Assembly (NCBI GenBank): GCA_028714735.1
Contig: JAQTLU010000003.1
Span: 1 to 64,000 of the forward strand
DNA: 64,000 nucleotides
Direction of reading: 5' to 3'
Origin: Gallionellaceae bacterium
Lineage (GTDB): Bacteria; Pseudomonadota; Gammaproteobacteria; Burkholderiales; Thiobacillaceae
In this document: positions 25,583 to 37,733 of the stretch, in pieces
How the letters are laid out: each line of letters begins with the position of its first letter
How positions within the stretch are numbered: position 1 is the first letter of the stretch
Notes under the pieces: generated by a model
Told to the model about the DNA's origin: nothing
Databases searched by the model: none
What the model saw: the letters and a program-made list of their open reading frames with translations, nothing else
Translations under genes and position numbers: made by a program

Positions 25583-26874
25583 CCGCTGATTTCATCGACC
25601 TGCCCGCCGCCAAGGGCGCCCGCGGCACGGTGCGCCTGCCCGGCTCCAAGAGCATCTCCAACCGTGTCCTGCTGCTGGCCGCCCTGGCCGAAGGCGTGAC
25701 CGAGGTGAAGGCCCTGCTGGACTCCGACGACACCCAGGTGATGCTGGAGGCGTTGCGCCAACTGGGCGTCAACTGGACCCGCCAGGATGGCAGCGACGAT
25801 TACCGGGTCGTCGGCGTCGGCGGCGTCTTCCCGGTCAAGCAGGCCGAACTGTTCCTCGGCAATGCCGGCACCGCCTTCCGCTCCCTGTCCGCCGCCTGTG
25901 CCCTGGCCGGCGGCGACTATGTGCTGAAGGGGGTGTCGCGCATGCATGAGCGGCCGATCGGCGACCTGGTCGACGCGGTGCGGCAACTCGGCGCCCAGGT
26001 CGAATATCTCGGCAAGGAGGGCTTCCCGCCCCTGAGGATGACGCCGGCGGTGCTGCTGCCGACCGCGGAGGTCACCGTCAAGGGCAACGTCTCCAGCCAG
26101 TACCTCACCGGCATCCTGCTGTCGGCGCCGCTGCTCGGCCGCGAGGTCACCGTGCAGGTGGATGGCGAGCTGATCTCCAAGCCCTATGTCGAGATCACCC
26201 TCAACCTGATGAAGCGCTTCGGCGTCGAGGTGCAGCGGAACGGCTGGGAGAGCTTCGTGGTGCCCGCCGCCAACTACAAGAGCCCGGGCAGCATCGAGGT
26301 CGAGGGCGACGCCTCGTCGGCCTCCTACTTCCTCGCCGCCGGCGCCATCGGCCACGGCCAGACCCGGGTCGAGGGGGTCGGCCGCAACAGCATCCAGGGC
26401 GACGTCCGCTTCGCCGAGGCGCTGGCGCGCATGGGCGCCGAGATCGACTTCGGGCCGAACTGGATCCAGTGCCGCCTGGGCTGCGCCGACAAGCTGCACG
26501 CCATCGACCTCGACTGCAACCACATCCCGGACGCCGCCATGACCCTGGCCGTGGCGGCCCTGTTCGCCGAGGGCACCACCACCCTGAGGAACATTGCCTC
26601 CTGGCGGGTCAAGGAGACCGACCGCCTCGCCGCCATGGCCACCGAGCTGCGCAAGGTCGGCGCCACGGTGGAGGAGGGCGCCGACTACATCAAGGTGACG
26701 CCGCCGGCCAAGCTGACTGCCGACGCCGTCATCGACACCTACGACGACCACCGCATGGCCATGTGCTTCTCGCTGGTCAGCCTGGCCGGCGTGCCGATCC
26801 GGATCAACGACCCGAAGTGCACCGCGAAGACCTTCCCGACCTACTGGGACGTGTTCAAGGGGATCGCGCAATGA
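25579..26874 (+). CDS. aroA: 3-phosphoshikimate 1-carboxyvinyltransferase (EPSP synthase)
   Basis: AroA joins phosphoenolpyruvate to shikimate 3-phosphate in the sixth step of the shikimate pathway. The 431 residues carry the [16 protein letters not shown] motif, the [11 protein letters not shown] loop (glyphosate-site region), SSQYLTGIL, and the C-terminal [18 protein letters not shown] and [10 protein letters not shown] motifs. It is complete. The N-terminal loop is of the class I type (LGNAGTA). Four-base overlaps couple it to tyrA and cmk. Confidence 0.97.
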   Translation: MTADFIDLPAAKGARGTVRLPGSKSISNRVLLLAALAEGVTEVKALLDSDDTQVMLEALRQLGVNWTRQDGSDDYRVVGVGGVFPVKQAELFLGNAGTAFRSLSAACALAGGDYVLKGVSRMHERPIGDLVDAVRQLGAQVEYLGKEGFPPLRMTPAVLLPTAEVTVKGNVSSQYLTGILLSAPLLGREVTVQVDGELISKPYVEITLNLMKRFGVEVQRNGWESFVVPAANYKSPGSIEVEGDASSASYFLAAGAIGHGQTRVEGVGRNSIQGDVRFAEALARMGAEIDFGPNWIQCRLGCADKLHAIDLDCNHIPDAAMTLAVAALFAEGTTTLRNIASWRVKETDRLAAMATELRKVGATVEEGADYIKVTPPAKLTADAVIDTYDDHRMAMCFSLVSLAGVPIRINDPKCTAKTFPTYWDVFKGIAQ

Positions 26875-27524
26875 CGATTCCGGTCATCGCCATCGACGGC
26901 CCCTCCGCCTCCGGCAAGGGCACCGTCGCCGCCCTGGCCGCCAGGGCGCTCGGCTTTCATTACCTGGACAGCGGCGCCATCTACCGGGTGACCGCCCATG
27001 CCGCCGGCAACCGGGGCGTCGACCTCGCCGACGAGGCCGGGCTGGCCGAACTGGCGCGCGGGCTGGAACTGCGCTTCGACGGCGTCGAGGTGTATCTCGA
27101 CGGTCAGCCGGTCGGCGATGCCATCCGCACCGAGGAGGCGGGCCGGGCGGCCTCGCGCATCGCCGCGCTGCCGGCCCTGCGCGCGGCGCTGCTGGAACTG
27201 CAGCGCGGTTTCCGCAAGGCCCCCGGGCTGGTCACCGATGGGCGCGACATGGGCTCGGTGGTGTTCCCCGACGCCACGGTCAAGGTGTTCCTCACCGCGA
27301 GCGCCGAAGAGCGCGCACAAAGGCGCTATAAGCAGTTGATCGAAAAAGGATTTGATGCTAATCTCGCCGCCCTTGTGCAGGACCTGCGGGAACGCGACGC
27401 GCGCGATGCGAGCCGAGCCTCCGCTCCCCTGCACCAGGCGGCCGACGCCCATCTGCTGGACACCACGGCCCTGACCATCGCGCAAGCGGTCGATCGGGTG
27501 CTCGGGTGGTACCGCCAGGCCTAG
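26871..27524 (+). CDS. cmk: Cytidylate kinase
   Basis: Cmk phosphorylates CMP and dCMP. The 217-residue protein begins at ATG 26871 inside the aroA stop. It has the P-loop [23 protein letters not shown], the [20 protein letters not shown] region and the RRYKQL lid. It ends 77 bases before rpsA, a gene order seen in most proteobacteria. Confidence 0.96.
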   Translation: MTIPVIAIDGPSASGKGTVAALAARALGFHYLDSGAIYRVTAHAAGNRGVDLADEAGLAELARGLELRFDGVEVYLDGQPVGDAIRTEEAGRAASRIAALPALRAALLELQRGFRKAPGLVTDGRDMGSVVFPDATVKVFLTASAEERAQRRYKQLIEKGFDANLAALVQDLRERDARDASRASAPLHQAADAHLLDTTALTIAQAVDRVLGWYRQA

Positions 27525-27535
27525 GCCACAGAGCT

Positions 27536-27556
27536 AACCCCATATTGGGTTTTTTA
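27536..27556 (+). terminator. Weak terminator or attenuator ahead of rpsA
   Basis: AACCC-catatt-GGGTT is followed by a T-rich tail (TTTTTAATTT). The stem is only five base pairs, so it may act as a partial terminator between cmk and rpsA or as a leader structure for rpsA control. The rest of the 77-base gap is AT-rich and could hold an rpsA promoter. Confidence 0.45.
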
Positions 27557-27601
27557 ATTTAACCAGCCCGTGGCAACACGGTTTTTCAGGTCCCTCAATC
27601 A

Positions 27602-29323
<1,722 letters not shown>

Positions 29324-29345
29324 TTTGCTCGGAGATCTTTCTGCC

Positions 29346-29630
29346 ATGACCAAGTCGGAGTTGATCAACCGGCTGGCTGAGCGCAACCCGCACCTGGTTG
29401 CTGCCGATGCCGAGCTGGCGGTCAAGACCATCCTTGACGCCATGATGCAGAGCCTGCTCGAGGGCAAGCGGATCGAGATCCGGGGTTTCGGCAGTTTCAG
29501 TTTGAACTACCGTCCGCCTCGGGTTGGCCGCAACCCCAAGACCGGCGAGAAGGTGACTGTGGCAGGTAAGCATGTGCCGCATTTCAAGGCGGGCAAGGAA
29601 CTGCGCGATCGGGTGGATTTCAAGGATTAA
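29346..29630 (+). CDS. ihfB: Integration host factor subunit beta
   Basis: IhfB pairs with IhfA to make the DNA-bending protein IHF. The 94-residue protein starts [15 protein letters not shown] and contains the HU/IHF signature [28 protein letters not shown], whose beta arms insert into the minor groove. The ATG at 29346 follows GGAGAT. It lies directly behind rpsA, as usual, and is followed by a strong terminator. Confidence 0.97.
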   Translation: MTKSELINRLAERNPHLVAADAELAVKTILDAMMQSLLEGKRIEIRGFGSFSLNYRPPRVGRNPKTGEKVTVAGKHVPHFKAGKELRDRVDFKD

Positions 29631-29648
29631 TCCGCTACAAGCGACGCG

Positions 29649-29687
29649 ATAAGCGGCATCGGAAACCCGATGCCGCTTATTTTTTTT
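29649..29687 (+). terminator. Rho-independent terminator after ihfB
   Basis: ATAAGCGGCATCGG and CCGATGCCGCTTAT would form a 14-bp perfect stem closing a short A-rich loop, followed by a run of eight T. This is the strongest terminator in the window and separates serC-ihfB from lapA-cysM. Confidence 0.95.
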
Positions 29688-29731
29688 CCGGCCCCGGCGT
29701 TACAATCCAAGCGTCCTCCCGGGAGTCCCAT

Positions 29732-29983
29732 GTGCGTGCATTGACGCTGGTCATCAAGCTGGTCCTGTTCCTGTTGTTGCTGGCTTTCGCGATCAAGAAC
29801 GGTGAAGTCGTCAGCGTGCGCTACCTGATGGGCCTGGAGTGGCGGGCGCCGCTGTCCCTGGTGCTGCTGCTGGCGTTTGCGCTCGGCGTACTGCTTGGGC
29901 TGCTGGGCGCTTCCCGGCAGATATTGAACAATCGGCGCGAACTGATACGCCTGCGCAAAGCGAAACGACTGGGTAAGCCCTGA
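29732..29983 (+). CDS. lapA: Lipopolysaccharide assembly protein A (LapA-domain)
   Basis: An 83-residue inner-membrane protein with two hydrophobic helices (LVIKLVLFLLLLAFAIKN and LSLVLLLAFALGVLLGLLG) and a basic cytoplasmic tail. This matches the LapA/DUF1049 family. LapA works with LapB in controlling LpxC turnover and LPS synthesis. The start is GTG 29732 after GGGAG; an overlapping ATG two bases earlier soon meets a stop. The stop overlaps the lapB start (TGATG). Confidence 0.9.
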   Translation: MRALTLVIKLVLFLLLLAFAIKNGEVVSVRYLMGLEWRAPLSLVLLLAFALGVLLGLLGASRQILNNRRELIRLRKAKRLGKP

Positions 29984-31140
29984 TGGAATTCGAAACCTGG
30001 CAACTGCTGGTACTGCCATTCTTCTTTGCCATCGGCTGGCTGGCCGCACGGGTGGACATCCGCCAGGTGGTGAAGGAATCGCGCAGCATACCGACCTCGT
30101 ATTTCCGCGGCCTGAACTATCTCCTCAACGAACAGCCGGACCGGGCCATCGAGGCCTTCCTCGAAGTGACCCGGCTGGACCCGGATACCCTGGAGCTGCA
30201 TTTCGCCCTCGGCGCCCTGTTCCGCCGCCGGGGCGAACTGGACCGGGCCATCCGCATCCACCAGAACCTGGTCGACCGCAGCGACCTGAAGCAGGAGCAA
30301 CGGCTCAAGGCCCTGTACGAACTGGGCCAGGATTTCCTCAAGGCCGGCCTGCTCGACCGTGCCGAGGACATCTTCAAGAAGCTGGAAACCGGCGTCCACA
30401 TACTCGATGCCCTGCGCCATCAGCTCGACATCTACGTCCTGGAAAAGGACTGGGAGGCGGCCATCGTGGTGGCCCAGCGCCTGGAGAAGCTGGGCAGCCC
30501 GTCGCAGAACGCCGACACCGCGCACTATTATTGCGAGCTGGCGCTCAACGCCATGCTGCGCAAGGAGATCGACCAGGCCCGCGACTACCTGAACCAGGCC
30601 CTGGCGATGAACCGCAAGGCGGTGCGCGCCAGCCAGCTGCTCGGCGACCTGGAGGCCCAGGCCGGCGACGACAATGCGGCGATCGGGCACTGGCGCCGGA
30701 TCGAGCAGCAGAACGCGGCCTACCTGCCGGTGGTGGCCGAGCGCCTGATCAAGGCCTACCAGCGCCAGGGCAGGCTGGACGACGGCATCGAGTTGATGCA
30801 GGGCTATCTGGTCCGGCAGCCGAGCGCCGATCTGTTCCACATCCTGTTCAACACCGTGGCGGAGAACCGGGGCTGGGCGGCGGCCGAGCAGTTGTCGGCC
30901 GAGGCGCTCAAGCAGCACCCGGGACTGCGCGTGCTCGACGATTATCTGCAGGCGCGCACCGCCGGCACCGAGAACGACCTGGAGATCCGCATGGCCCAGG
31001 ACCTGGTGCACCGGCAGGTCAGCCGGGTGGCCTATTACCAGTGTGTCCATTGCGGCTTCAAGGCGCGCCAGTTCTTCTGGCAGTGCCCGGCCTGCGCCAG
31101 TTGGGAAGGCATCCCGCCGGAGAGAATAGAAAGTGAATAA
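29983..31140 (+). CDS. lapB: Lipopolysaccharide assembly protein B (YciM)
   Basis: LapB couples LPS synthesis to FtsH-mediated degradation of LpxC. The 385 residues comprise an N-terminal membrane anchor ([18 protein letters not shown]), a series of TPR repeats ([22 protein letters not shown] and others) and a C-terminal rubredoxin-like zinc or iron site with two CxxC pairs ([18 protein letters not shown]). All parts of the E. coli protein are present. It is translationally linked to lapA and pyrF. Confidence 0.95.
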   Translation: MEFETWQLLVLPFFFAIGWLAARVDIRQVVKESRSIPTSYFRGLNYLLNEQPDRAIEAFLEVTRLDPDTLELHFALGALFRRRGELDRAIRIHQNLVDRSDLKQEQRLKALYELGQDFLKAGLLDRAEDIFKKLETGVHILDALRHQLDIYVLEKDWEAAIVVAQRLEKLGSPSQNADTAHYYCELALNAMLRKEIDQARDYLNQALAMNRKAVRASQLLGDLEAQAGDDNAAIGHWRRIEQQNAAYLPVVAERLIKAYQRQGRLDDGIELMQGYLVRQPSADLFHILFNTVAENRGWAAAEQLSAEALKQHPGLRVLDDYLQARTAGTENDLEIRMAQDLVHRQVSRVAYYQCVHCGFKARQFFWQCPACASWEGIPPERIESE

Positions 31141-31849
31141 CGATCCTCGCGTCATCGTCGCCCTCGATTTTCCCGATGCCGGCCAGGCCATGGCCCTGGT
31201 CGGGCAACTCGACCCCGGCCAGTGCAAGCTCAAGGTCGGCAAGGAGCTGTTCGTCCGCGCCGGTCCGGCCCTGGTCGAGCGGCTGGCCGCGCTGGGTTTC
31301 AAGGTCTTCCTCGACCTGAAATTCCACGACATCCCCAATACCGTCGCCCAGGCCTGCCGGGCCGCGGCCGACCTCGGCGTGTGGATGGTCAACGTGCATG
31401 CCTCGGGCGGCCTGAAGATGATGCAGGCGGCGCGCGAGGCGGTCGACAAGACGGCGAATCCGCCCAGGCTGATCGCCGTCACCGTGCTGACCAGCATGAG
31501 TGGCGAGGACCTGCGCCAGATCGGCCTGGAGGTCGAACCGGCGGTACAGGTCGAGCGCCTGGCCAGGCTGTCACGCGAGGCCGGCCTGGACGGCGTGGTC
31601 TGCTCGGCCCAGGAGGCGACCCTGCTGCGCGCCGCCATCGGCGCCGACTTCCTGCTGGTGACGCCGGGCATCCGGCCGGCCGGCAGCGCAGTCGGCGACC
31701 AGAGCCGCATCCTCACCCCCGGGCGCGCCATCGCGGCGGGCGCCGATTATCTGGTGGTGGGGCGGCCGATCACCCAGGCCGACGACCCGGTCACCGCATT
31801 GCAACGGATCAATGCTGAAATACTCAACTCTTTGGGAACCAAGCCATGA
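31133..31849 (+). CDS. pyrF: Orotidine 5'-phosphate decarboxylase
   Basis: PyrF makes UMP from OMP, the last step of UMP synthesis. The 238-residue TIM barrel has IVALDFPD, the catalytic Asp-Lys pair in [13 protein letters not shown], and the phosphate-binding TPGIRPAG and [12 protein letters not shown]. It begins with GTG at 31133, overlapping lapB by eight bases, and its stop overlaps ugd by four. A UMP enzyme beside ugd is consistent with sugar-nucleotide demand, though linkage may be incidental. Confidence 0.96.
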   Translation: MNNDPRVIVALDFPDAGQAMALVGQLDPGQCKLKVGKELFVRAGPALVERLAALGFKVFLDLKFHDIPNTVAQACRAAADLGVWMVNVHASGGLKMMQAAREAVDKTANPPRLIAVTVLTSMSGEDLRQIGLEVEPAVQVERLARLSREAGLDGVVCSAQEATLLRAAIGADFLLVTPGIRPAGSAVGDQSRILTPGRAIAAGADYLVVGRPITQADDPVTALQRINAEILNSLGTKP

Positions 31850-33012
31850 AAATCGCCATTGCCGGTACCGGCTACGTCGGTCTGTCCAACGCGGTCCTGC
31901 TCGCGCAGCATAACGAAGTGGTCGCGCTCGACATCGTCCCCGAGAAGGTCGCGATGCTGAACCGCAAGGAATCGCCCATCGTCGACGTCGAGATCGAGGA
32001 CTACCTCCAGCAGAAGCCGCTCAAATTCCGCGCCACCCTGGACAAGCAGGATGCCTACGCCGGGGCCGACTACGTGGTCATCGCCACCCCGACCGACTAC
32101 GACCCGGTGACCAACTACTTCAACACCAGTACGGTCGAAGCGGTGATCCGGGACGTCATGGCGATCAATCCGCAGGCGGTGATGGTGATCAAGTCGACCG
32201 TGCCGGTCGGCTACACGGCCAAGCTGAAGGCGCAGTTCAACTGTGAAAACATCCTCTTCTCGCCCGAGTTCCTGCGCGAAGGCAAGGCCCTGTACGACAA
32301 CCTGTACCCCTCGCGCATCATCATCGGCGAGCAGTCCGAACGCGCCGCCGTGTTCGCCAACCTGCTCAAGCAGGGCGCGCTCAAGCAGGACATCCCGGTG
32401 CTGTTCACCGACTCCACCGAGGCCGAGGCGGTGAAGCTGTTCTCCAATACCTACCTGGCCATGCGGGTGGCCTATTTCAACGAGCTCGACACCTACGCCG
32501 CCACCCACGGCCTCGATACCAAGCACATCATCCAGGGCGTCTGCCTCGATCCGCGCATCGGCGAGCACTACAACAATCCCTCGTTCGGCTATGGCGGCTA
32601 TTGCCTGCCCAAGGACACCAAGCAGTTGCTGGCCAACTACCAGGACGTGCCGCAGACCCTGATGCGCGCCATCGTCGATTCCAACACCACGCGCAAGGAC
32701 TTCATTGCCGACAGCATCCTGCGCCGGAACCCGAAGGTGGTCGGCGTCCATCGCCTGATCATGAAGAGCGGCTCGGACAACTTCCGGGCCTCCAGCATCC
32801 AGGGCATCATGAAGCGGATCAAGGCCAAGGGCATCGAGGTCATCGTCTACGAGCCGGTGCTGACCGAACCCCACTTCTTCCACTCGCGGGTGGTGAACGA
32901 CCTGGCCGAGTTCAAGAAACAGTCCGACGTCATCGTCGCCAACCGCATCACCGACGACATCCGCGACGTGGCCGACAAGGTCTACAGCCGCGACCTGTTC
33001 GGTATGGATTGA
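31846..33012 (+). CDS. ugd: UDP-glucose 6-dehydrogenase
   Basis: Ugd oxidises UDP-glucose to UDP-glucuronate with NAD. The 388-residue protein is the short E. coli-type form. It has the Rossmann motif [41 protein letters not shown] and the catalytic Cys in [16 protein letters not shown]-glucuronate feeds exopolysaccharide or LPS modification; no glycosyltransferases are adjacent. A related nucleotide-sugar dehydrogenase specificity cannot be excluded. Confidence 0.92.
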   Translation: MKIAIAGTGYVGLSNAVLLAQHNEVVALDIVPEKVAMLNRKESPIVDVEIEDYLQQKPLKFRATLDKQDAYAGADYVVIATPTDYDPVTNYFNTSTVEAVIRDVMAINPQAVMVIKSTVPVGYTAKLKAQFNCENILFSPEFLREGKALYDNLYPSRIIIGEQSERAAVFANLLKQGALKQDIPVLFTDSTEAEAVKLFSNTYLAMRVAYFNELDTYAATHGLDTKHIIQGVCLDPRIGEHYNNPSFGYGGYCLPKDTKQLLANYQDVPQTLMRAIVDSNTTRKDFIADSILRRNPKVVGVHRLIMKSGSDNFRASSIQGIMKRIKAKGIEVIVYEPVLTEPHFFHSRVVNDLAEFKKQSDVIVANRITDDIRDVADKVYSRDLFGMD

Positions 33013-33029
33013 ATCAAGCCATCAGCCAA

Positions 33030-33917
33030 ATGTACAAGACCATCGAAGACTTCGTCGGCAACACTCCCCTGGTCCGGCTCCAGCGCCTGCCGGGGCAGAC
33101 CTCGAACATCGTCCTGGCCAAGCTGGAGGGCAACAACCCGGCCGGTTCGGTTAAGGACCGGCCGGCCCTGTCGATGATCGCCAAGGCCGAGGCCAGGGGC
33201 GAGATCCGGCCGGGCGACACCCTGATCGAGGCGACTTCCGGCAATACCGGCATCGCCCTGGCCATGGCGGCGTCGATGAAGGGTTACCGGATGATCCTGA
33301 TCATGCCCGAGCACCTGTCCATCGAACGGCGCCAGACCATGCGCGCCTTCGGCGCCGAACTGCTGCTGACGCCCAAGGCGGGCGGCATGGAGGCGGCCCG
33401 CGACCTGGCCGACCAACTGGTCGCCGAGGGCAAGGGCATCATGCTCGACCAGTTCTCCAACCCGGACAACCCGGCCGCCCACTACGAGACCACCGGGCCG
33501 GAGATTTGGCGCGACACCGGCGGCAGGATCACCCACTTCGTCTCCAGCATGGGCACCACCGGCACCATCATGGGCTGCTCGCGCTATCTCAAGGAAATGA
33601 ACCCCGAGATCCAGATCGTCGGCGTGCAGCCGGAAGAGGGCGCCAATATTCCGGGTATCCGCAAGTGGCCGGTGGAATACCTGCCGAGCATCTGCGATTT
33701 CGACCGCATCGACCGGATGATCAATGTCGGCCAGGCCGACGCCGAGGAGACCACCCGCCGTATGGCGCGCGAGGAGGGCATCTTCGCCGGCATCTCCTCC
33801 GGCGGCGCCCTGTGGGCGGCGCTGCACCTGTCGCAGGAGGTGGCGGACGCGGTCATCGTCACCATCGTCTGCGACCGCGGCGACCGCTACCTGTCGACCG
33901 GGATCTTCCCGGCCTGA
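33030..33917 (+). CDS. cysM: Cysteine synthase B
   Basis: CysM makes cysteine from O-acetylserine and sulfide or thiosulfate. The 295-residue PLP enzyme has the Lys in NPAGSVKDRPALSMI, the substrate loop EATSGNTGIALAM, the phosphate-binding GTTGTIMG and SSGGALWAA near the end. The ERRQTMRAFGAEL region and length favour CysM over CysK. ATG 33030 is chosen as the first in-frame ATG with a normal N-terminus. It ends the superoperon, facing the convergent MCP gene. Confidence 0.93.
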   Translation: MYKTIEDFVGNTPLVRLQRLPGQTSNIVLAKLEGNNPAGSVKDRPALSMIAKAEARGEIRPGDTLIEATSGNTGIALAMAASMKGYRMILIMPEHLSIERRQTMRAFGAELLLTPKAGGMEAARDLADQLVAEGKGIMLDQFSNPDNPAAHYETTGPEIWRDTGGRITHFVSSMGTTGTIMGCSRYLKEMNPEIQIVGVQPEEGANIPGIRKWPVEYLPSICDFDRIDRMINVGQADAEETTRRMAREEGIFAGISSGGALWAALHLSQEVADAVIVTIVCDRGDRYLSTGIFPA

Positions 33918-33920
33918 GTC

Positions 33921-35183
33921 CTAGAGCTGGAAACGCCCGACGCTGGCCTGCAGCCTGGCCGCCAGCGCCTTCAGCTGTCCGGCCACTTCGCCGTTGCGGC
34001 GGGCCGAGGCATCGCTCAATTCGGACATCTGGGCGATGCGCTCGATGTGGCCGGAGATCTCCTGGCTGGAACCCTTTTGTTCCTGCACGGCCTCGGAGAT
34101 CGAGTTGACGCCGCCATGGGCGCTGGATACCGATTGGCTGGATTCGGCAAGCACCATGGCCACTTCCTCCAGGATATCCTGGCTGCGCAGCAGGGCCTGC
34201 TGGCCCTGTTCGATGGAACGATCCACCTGGCCGGACTGACTGCCCAGGCTGCTGGTGATCTGGTCGATCTGGCTGGCCGATTCGGACGATTTCTCCGCCA
34301 GCTTGCGCACCTCGTCGGCCACCACGGCAAAGCCGCGCCCCTGTTCGCCGGCACGGGCCGCCTCGATGGCGGCATTGAGGGCGAGCAGGTTGGTCTGGTC
34401 GGCGATGTCGCGTACCTGCCGGGTCATGCTGGTGATCGCCTCGGTGCTGCGGATGAATTCCTGCACCGACCGGCTGAGTTCGGCCACGGAGTTCTCGACC
34501 GAACCGATCTCGCCGATCAGTTCCGACAGTTTGACGTTGCCGGTCCGGCTGTGCTCCAGGCTTTGCTCGGTCTGGCTGCGGACCGCGGCGGCATTGTCGG
34601 CGACGGTGGCGATGGCGACGACCATCTCCTGGACGCTGCCTGCCGTCGAGGCGGCCACTTCGCGCTGGCTATGGGAGTTGTTGCTGAGTTCGCCGGCACT
34701 GTCGGACAGCCGCCCCGAAGTCTCGTTCAGGCGCTGGGAAGAGTTCATCACATCGCCCAGTATGCTGGCCATCTCGAGCCGCAGTTGTTCGGCGGTGGTG
34801 GCGATCATGCCGATCTCGTCCTGGGTGTCGCGCCGGATTTCCTGGCGGAAATTGCCCTTGGCGATCTCGCTGAAATCCGCGACCAGATGTCTGGCCGGGG
34901 TCAGGATGACCTTGTTGATCAGCCACAGGAAGGATATGAAGGCGATCACGATGGCCACGCCCATCAGGCCCAGGCTGAACAGTATTTCCTGTTGCGCCCG
35001 GGTCGCGAAGGTGGTGATTTCACTCTGCGACAGCGTATGAGTGGTGGTTTGCGCGGCTTGCAGGGCATCGATCTCCTGCCAGGTCAGCCATAGTCCGAGC
35101 AGGGCCGCGCCTACCAACAGTGCGGTGCCGATGCCGGTGATGGCAAACATCTTGTTGCGTATGCTGTGTGCGAACCAGTTCAC
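33921..35183 (-). CDS. Methyl-accepting chemotaxis protein
   Basis: A 420-residue receptor with TM1 (about 13-33), a very small periplasmic segment of about 35 residues, TM2 (about 66-88), a HAMP-type linker and a full signalling domain. The hairpin tip is [36 protein letters not shown], which contacts CheA/CheW. No C-terminal CheR-tethering pentapeptide is present (it ends VGRFQL). The tiny periplasmic part argues against a classic small-molecule pocket, so it may sense membrane or intracellular state. No che genes are nearby. Confidence 0.93.
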   Translation of the reverse strand: MNWFAHSIRNKMFAITGIGTALLVGAALLGLWLTWQEIDALQAAQTTTHTLSQSEITTFATRAQQEILFSLGLMGVAIVIAFISFLWLINKVILTPARHLVADFSEIAKGNFRQEIRRDTQDEIGMIATTAEQLRLEMASILGDVMNSSQRLNETSGRLSDSAGELSNNSHSQREVAASTAGSVQEMVVAIATVADNAAAVRSQTEQSLEHSRTGNVKLSELIGEIGSVENSVAELSRSVQEFIRSTEAITSMTRQVRDIADQTNLLALNAAIEAARAGEQGRGFAVVADEVRKLAEKSSESASQIDQITSSLGSQSGQVDRSIEQGQQALLRSQDILEEVAMVLAESSQSVSSAHGGVNSISEAVQEQKGSSQEISGHIERIAQMSELSDASARRNGEVAGQLKALAARLQASVGRFQL

Positions 35184-35326
35184 GTCGTCTGTCTCCGTCT
35201 AAATGATGTTATGGCGTTCTTATCGGCATCGTCGGCGTCGACTGAAGGGCCGGCGGGGAATGAAATCAGAGCGCAGGATCGTGCCCTGATTTGGGCCGGT
35301 GGACAATCCGGGTTAACCTTCGCGCC

Positions 35327-35551
35327 ATGAATAAATCAGCCCCCATCGAATTCAAACTGACCGGCGACCATGTGCCGCTGTGCGACCTGCTCAAGCTGAC
35401 CGGCATCGCCGACAGCGGCGGCCAGGGCAAGGTCCTGGTGGCGACCGGCGAGGTCACGGTGGACGGCCGGCCCGAGGACCGCAAGACCGCCAAGATACGT
35501 GCCGGCCAGCGGGTCGAATGCCGGGGTGTGACGATCAAGGTAACAGGCTGA
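35327..35551 (+). CDS. S4-domain RNA-binding protein (YbcJ-like)
   Basis: A 74-residue protein made of one S4 RNA-binding domain (LCDLLKLTGIADSGGQGKVLVATGEVTVDGRPEDRKTAKIRAGQRVE). It resembles E. coli YbcJ, thought to bind RNA in ribosome or tRNA handling. The ATG at 35327 is preferred to an earlier in-frame codon because it aligns with the family N-terminus. It lies two bases before the YlqF/RbgA gene, another ribosome-related factor. Confidence 0.88.
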   Translation: MNKSAPIEFKLTGDHVPLCDLLKLTGIADSGGQGKVLVATGEVTVDGRPEDRKTAKIRAGQRVECRGVTIKVTG

Positions 35552-35553
35552 CC

Positions 35554-36435
35554 ATGGCGATACAGTGGTTCCCCGGACACATGAATTCGGCCCGCAAGCA
35601 TGCGGCCGACGCCCTGGCGCGCATCGACGTGGTGATCGAGGTGCTCGACGCCCGCCTGCCCGAGGCCAGCGCCAATCCGATGATCGACGAGTTGCGCAAG
35701 CACCGCCAGCGGCCCTGCCTCAAGGTGTTGAACAAGACCGACCTGGCCGACCCGGCCGCCACCCAGGCCTGGCTGGCCTGGTATGACCGACAGCCGGGGG
35801 TGAAGGCGGTGGCGCTGTCGGCCAAGAAGCCGGCCGACGTGGCCAGGCTGCCCGGCCTGTGCCGGCAACTGGCGCCGCACCGCAGCGACAACACCAAGCC
35901 GCTCAGGATGATGATCATGGGCATCCCCAACGTCGGCAAGTCGACCATCATGAACGCCCTGCTGAAACGCAGGGTGGCGGCGGTGGGCGACGAGCCGGCG
36001 GTGACCAAGTCGCAGCAGTGCCTGGACCTCGGCCCGGGCATGACCCTGACCGACACCCCGGGCCTGATGTGGCCGAGGATCGAACACGACAGCGACGGCT
36101 ACATGCTGGCGGTCGGCCATGCCATCGGCCGCAACGCGGTGATCGAGGAGGAGGTGGCCGAGTTCCTCGCCGGCATCCTGCTGGCCCGCTACCCGGAGCG
36201 GCTGGTCGAGCGCTACGGCATCAAAGCGGAAGGCTGCGACGGCCATGCCGTGGTCGAGGCGGTGGCCAGGCGGCGTGGCTGCATCCTGAAGGGCAAGGGC
36301 GGCGGCCTCGACCTGGAAAAGGCGGCCATCATCCTGCTCACCGATTTCCGCGCCGGCGCCCTCGGCCGCATCAGCCTGGAAACCCCCGAGACCCGTGCCG
36401 CCATGCTGGCGGCCGCGAAGGAGGCCGCGGCATGA
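35554..36435 (+). CDS. ylqF: Ribosome biogenesis GTPase YlqF/RbgA
   Basis: A 293-residue circularly permuted GTPase needed for late 50S assembly. The motifs come in permuted order: G4 (LNKTDLADP), G5 (ALSAKK), G1 (GIPNVGKSTIMNALL), then G3 (TDTPGLMWP). The N-terminus IQWFPGHMNSARK is diagnostic. A C-terminal RNA-binding region follows. It shares ATGA with slyX and follows the S4 gene by two bases. Confidence 0.95.
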   Translation: MAIQWFPGHMNSARKHAADALARIDVVIEVLDARLPEASANPMIDELRKHRQRPCLKVLNKTDLADPAATQAWLAWYDRQPGVKAVALSAKKPADVARLPGLCRQLAPHRSDNTKPLRMMIMGIPNVGKSTIMNALLKRRVAAVGDEPAVTKSQQCLDLGPGMTLTDTPGLMWPRIEHDSDGYMLAVGHAIGRNAVIEEEVAEFLAGILLARYPERLVERYGIKAEGCDGHAVVEAVARRRGCILKGKGGGLDLEKAAIILLTDFRAGALGRISLETPETRAAMLAAAKEAAA

Positions 36436-36641
36436 CCGACCTGGCGGAACGGGTCACCGAACTGGAGATCAAGCTCGGCTTTGCCGAGGACATGATCGAT
36501 ACGCTCAACCAGAGCGTGTTCCGGCAACAGGAACAGATCGATCTGCTGCAGCGGCAATTGACCGAGATGCACCGGCGGATGCGCGAATCGGAGGCCGTCG
36601 AAAGCCGCGATCCGGGCGAGGAACTGCCGCCGCACTACTGA
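36432..36641 (+). CDS. slyX: SlyX protein
   Basis: A 69-residue coiled-coil protein of the SlyX family (VTELEIKLGFAEDMIDTLNQSVFRQQEQIDLLQRQL) ending in the characteristic PPHY. The function is unknown; E. coli slyX was found beside the phiX174 lysis host factor slyD. The ATG overlaps the stop of the YlqF gene. Its stop TGA abuts the TCA of the convergent DUF2914 gene with no gap. Confidence 0.95.
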   Translation: MTDLAERVTELEIKLGFAEDMIDTLNQSVFRQQEQIDLLQRQLTEMHRRMRESEAVESRDPGEELPPHY

Positions 36642-37733
36642 TCAGAAGGTCTTGTCGATCATCGCCGCGCCGTCGGCCAGCGGTTCCGCCGACAACACGA
36701 AACGATGCACCGCCACGGTATGGCCATTCTCGGTCTCCACCGCGACCTTCCACTCGCCCGGCGCCAGGTTCTGCTTCCAGGTGTAGCCCCGATAGCCGCC
36801 CTCACGGCCGCCGGCCAGGTCGAAGCCGATGTGCGAAGTATCGACCCAGCCCTGCTTGGCGTCGTAATGCGACCAGCGATGGTATAGGCGGGTATCCAGC
36901 CCGGACGGTGCGAACACGGCCGATACGCAATACAGACGTTCGCCCGGTTTCAGGTGGATCTCGCTTTCGGCCCGGCGCCAGAACACCCACCAGGGCGCCT
37001 TTTCCTGCTGCAGGTGATAGTCCCGGGTCAATGCGTGGCCTACCGCGATGTCGCGCTTCACCAGCGGCACCGGCGGAATGACATCGAGTGCATAGGCGAC
37101 CAGCAGGGCGGCGGCGATGCCCCATACCGGCGTGATGCGTCCAGGCCGGCCCGGGGTCTTCTGGCGCAGCCAGTGCGTCAGCCCGGCGCCGGCCAGGGTG
37201 CTGAGGACGAACCAGACCACTGAAATGCTGCCGACCACGTGCGGCAGCACGAAATTCAACAGCAGCATGGCGCACAGGCCGAACAGGGCCCAGGTCAGGG
37301 TGAAGCGCCGGTAACGGTCTTCCAGGTACTCGTTGGCGACCAGCAGACCGCCCAGGCCGAGTGCCCAAAACGTGGCGAGAAAATGGCTGGAACTCTTGAA
37401 GTAGAAGATGAACAGGGCCGAGAACAGGCCGCCGAACAGGAATTGCAGCAGGAAATAGGGGCCGGTTTCGCGCCACCACGGCGCCGGTGTCTCCGGCGTG
37501 GCCTCCTCGTGCGGCACCGCCTCGGCAAGCGCCGCCTGACGATGGCCCAAATACCAGAGCAAGGCGCCTGCGCCGATCAGGTAGGCGGTCAGGGTCCAGA
37601 GGTCGAATGCCGACACGGAGCGGCCGATGGTCAGCGCATCCCACAGGAAGCCGCCGAAGAAGGCGAGGGCCGGCATGGCATGGCGCAATTTCTCCATGTG
37701 CGTGGCGAAGTTCGGGTAAATCCGGGAGATCAT
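36642..37733 (-). CDS. DUF2914-domain membrane protein
   Basis: A 363-residue inner-membrane protein with about six N-terminal helices and a C-terminal DUF2914 domain outside the membrane (about 255-360; YCVSAVFAPSGLDTRLYHRWSHYD, GGYRGYTWKQNLAPGEWKVAVETENG). DUF2914 proteins are of unknown function and may act in the envelope. An alternative start is the ATG 12 codons in. It is convergent with slyX and the stops are adjacent. Confidence 0.85.
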   Translation of the reverse strand: MISRIYPNFATHMEKLRHAMPALAFFGGFLWDALTIGRSVSAFDLWTLTAYLIGAGALLWYLGHRQAALAEAVPHEEATPETPAPWWRETGPYFLLQFLFGGLFSALFIFYFKSSSHFLATFWALGLGGLLVANEYLEDRYRRFTLTWALFGLCAMLLLNFVLPHVVGSISVVWFVLSTLAGAGLTHWLRQKTPGRPGRITPVWGIAAALLVAYALDVIPPVPLVKRDIAVGHALTRDYHLQQEKAPWWVFWRRAESEIHLKPGERLYCVSAVFAPSGLDTRLYHRWSHYDAKQGWVDTSHIGFDLAGGREGGYRGYTWKQNLAPGEWKVAVETENGHTVAVHRFVLSAEPLADGAAMIDKTF

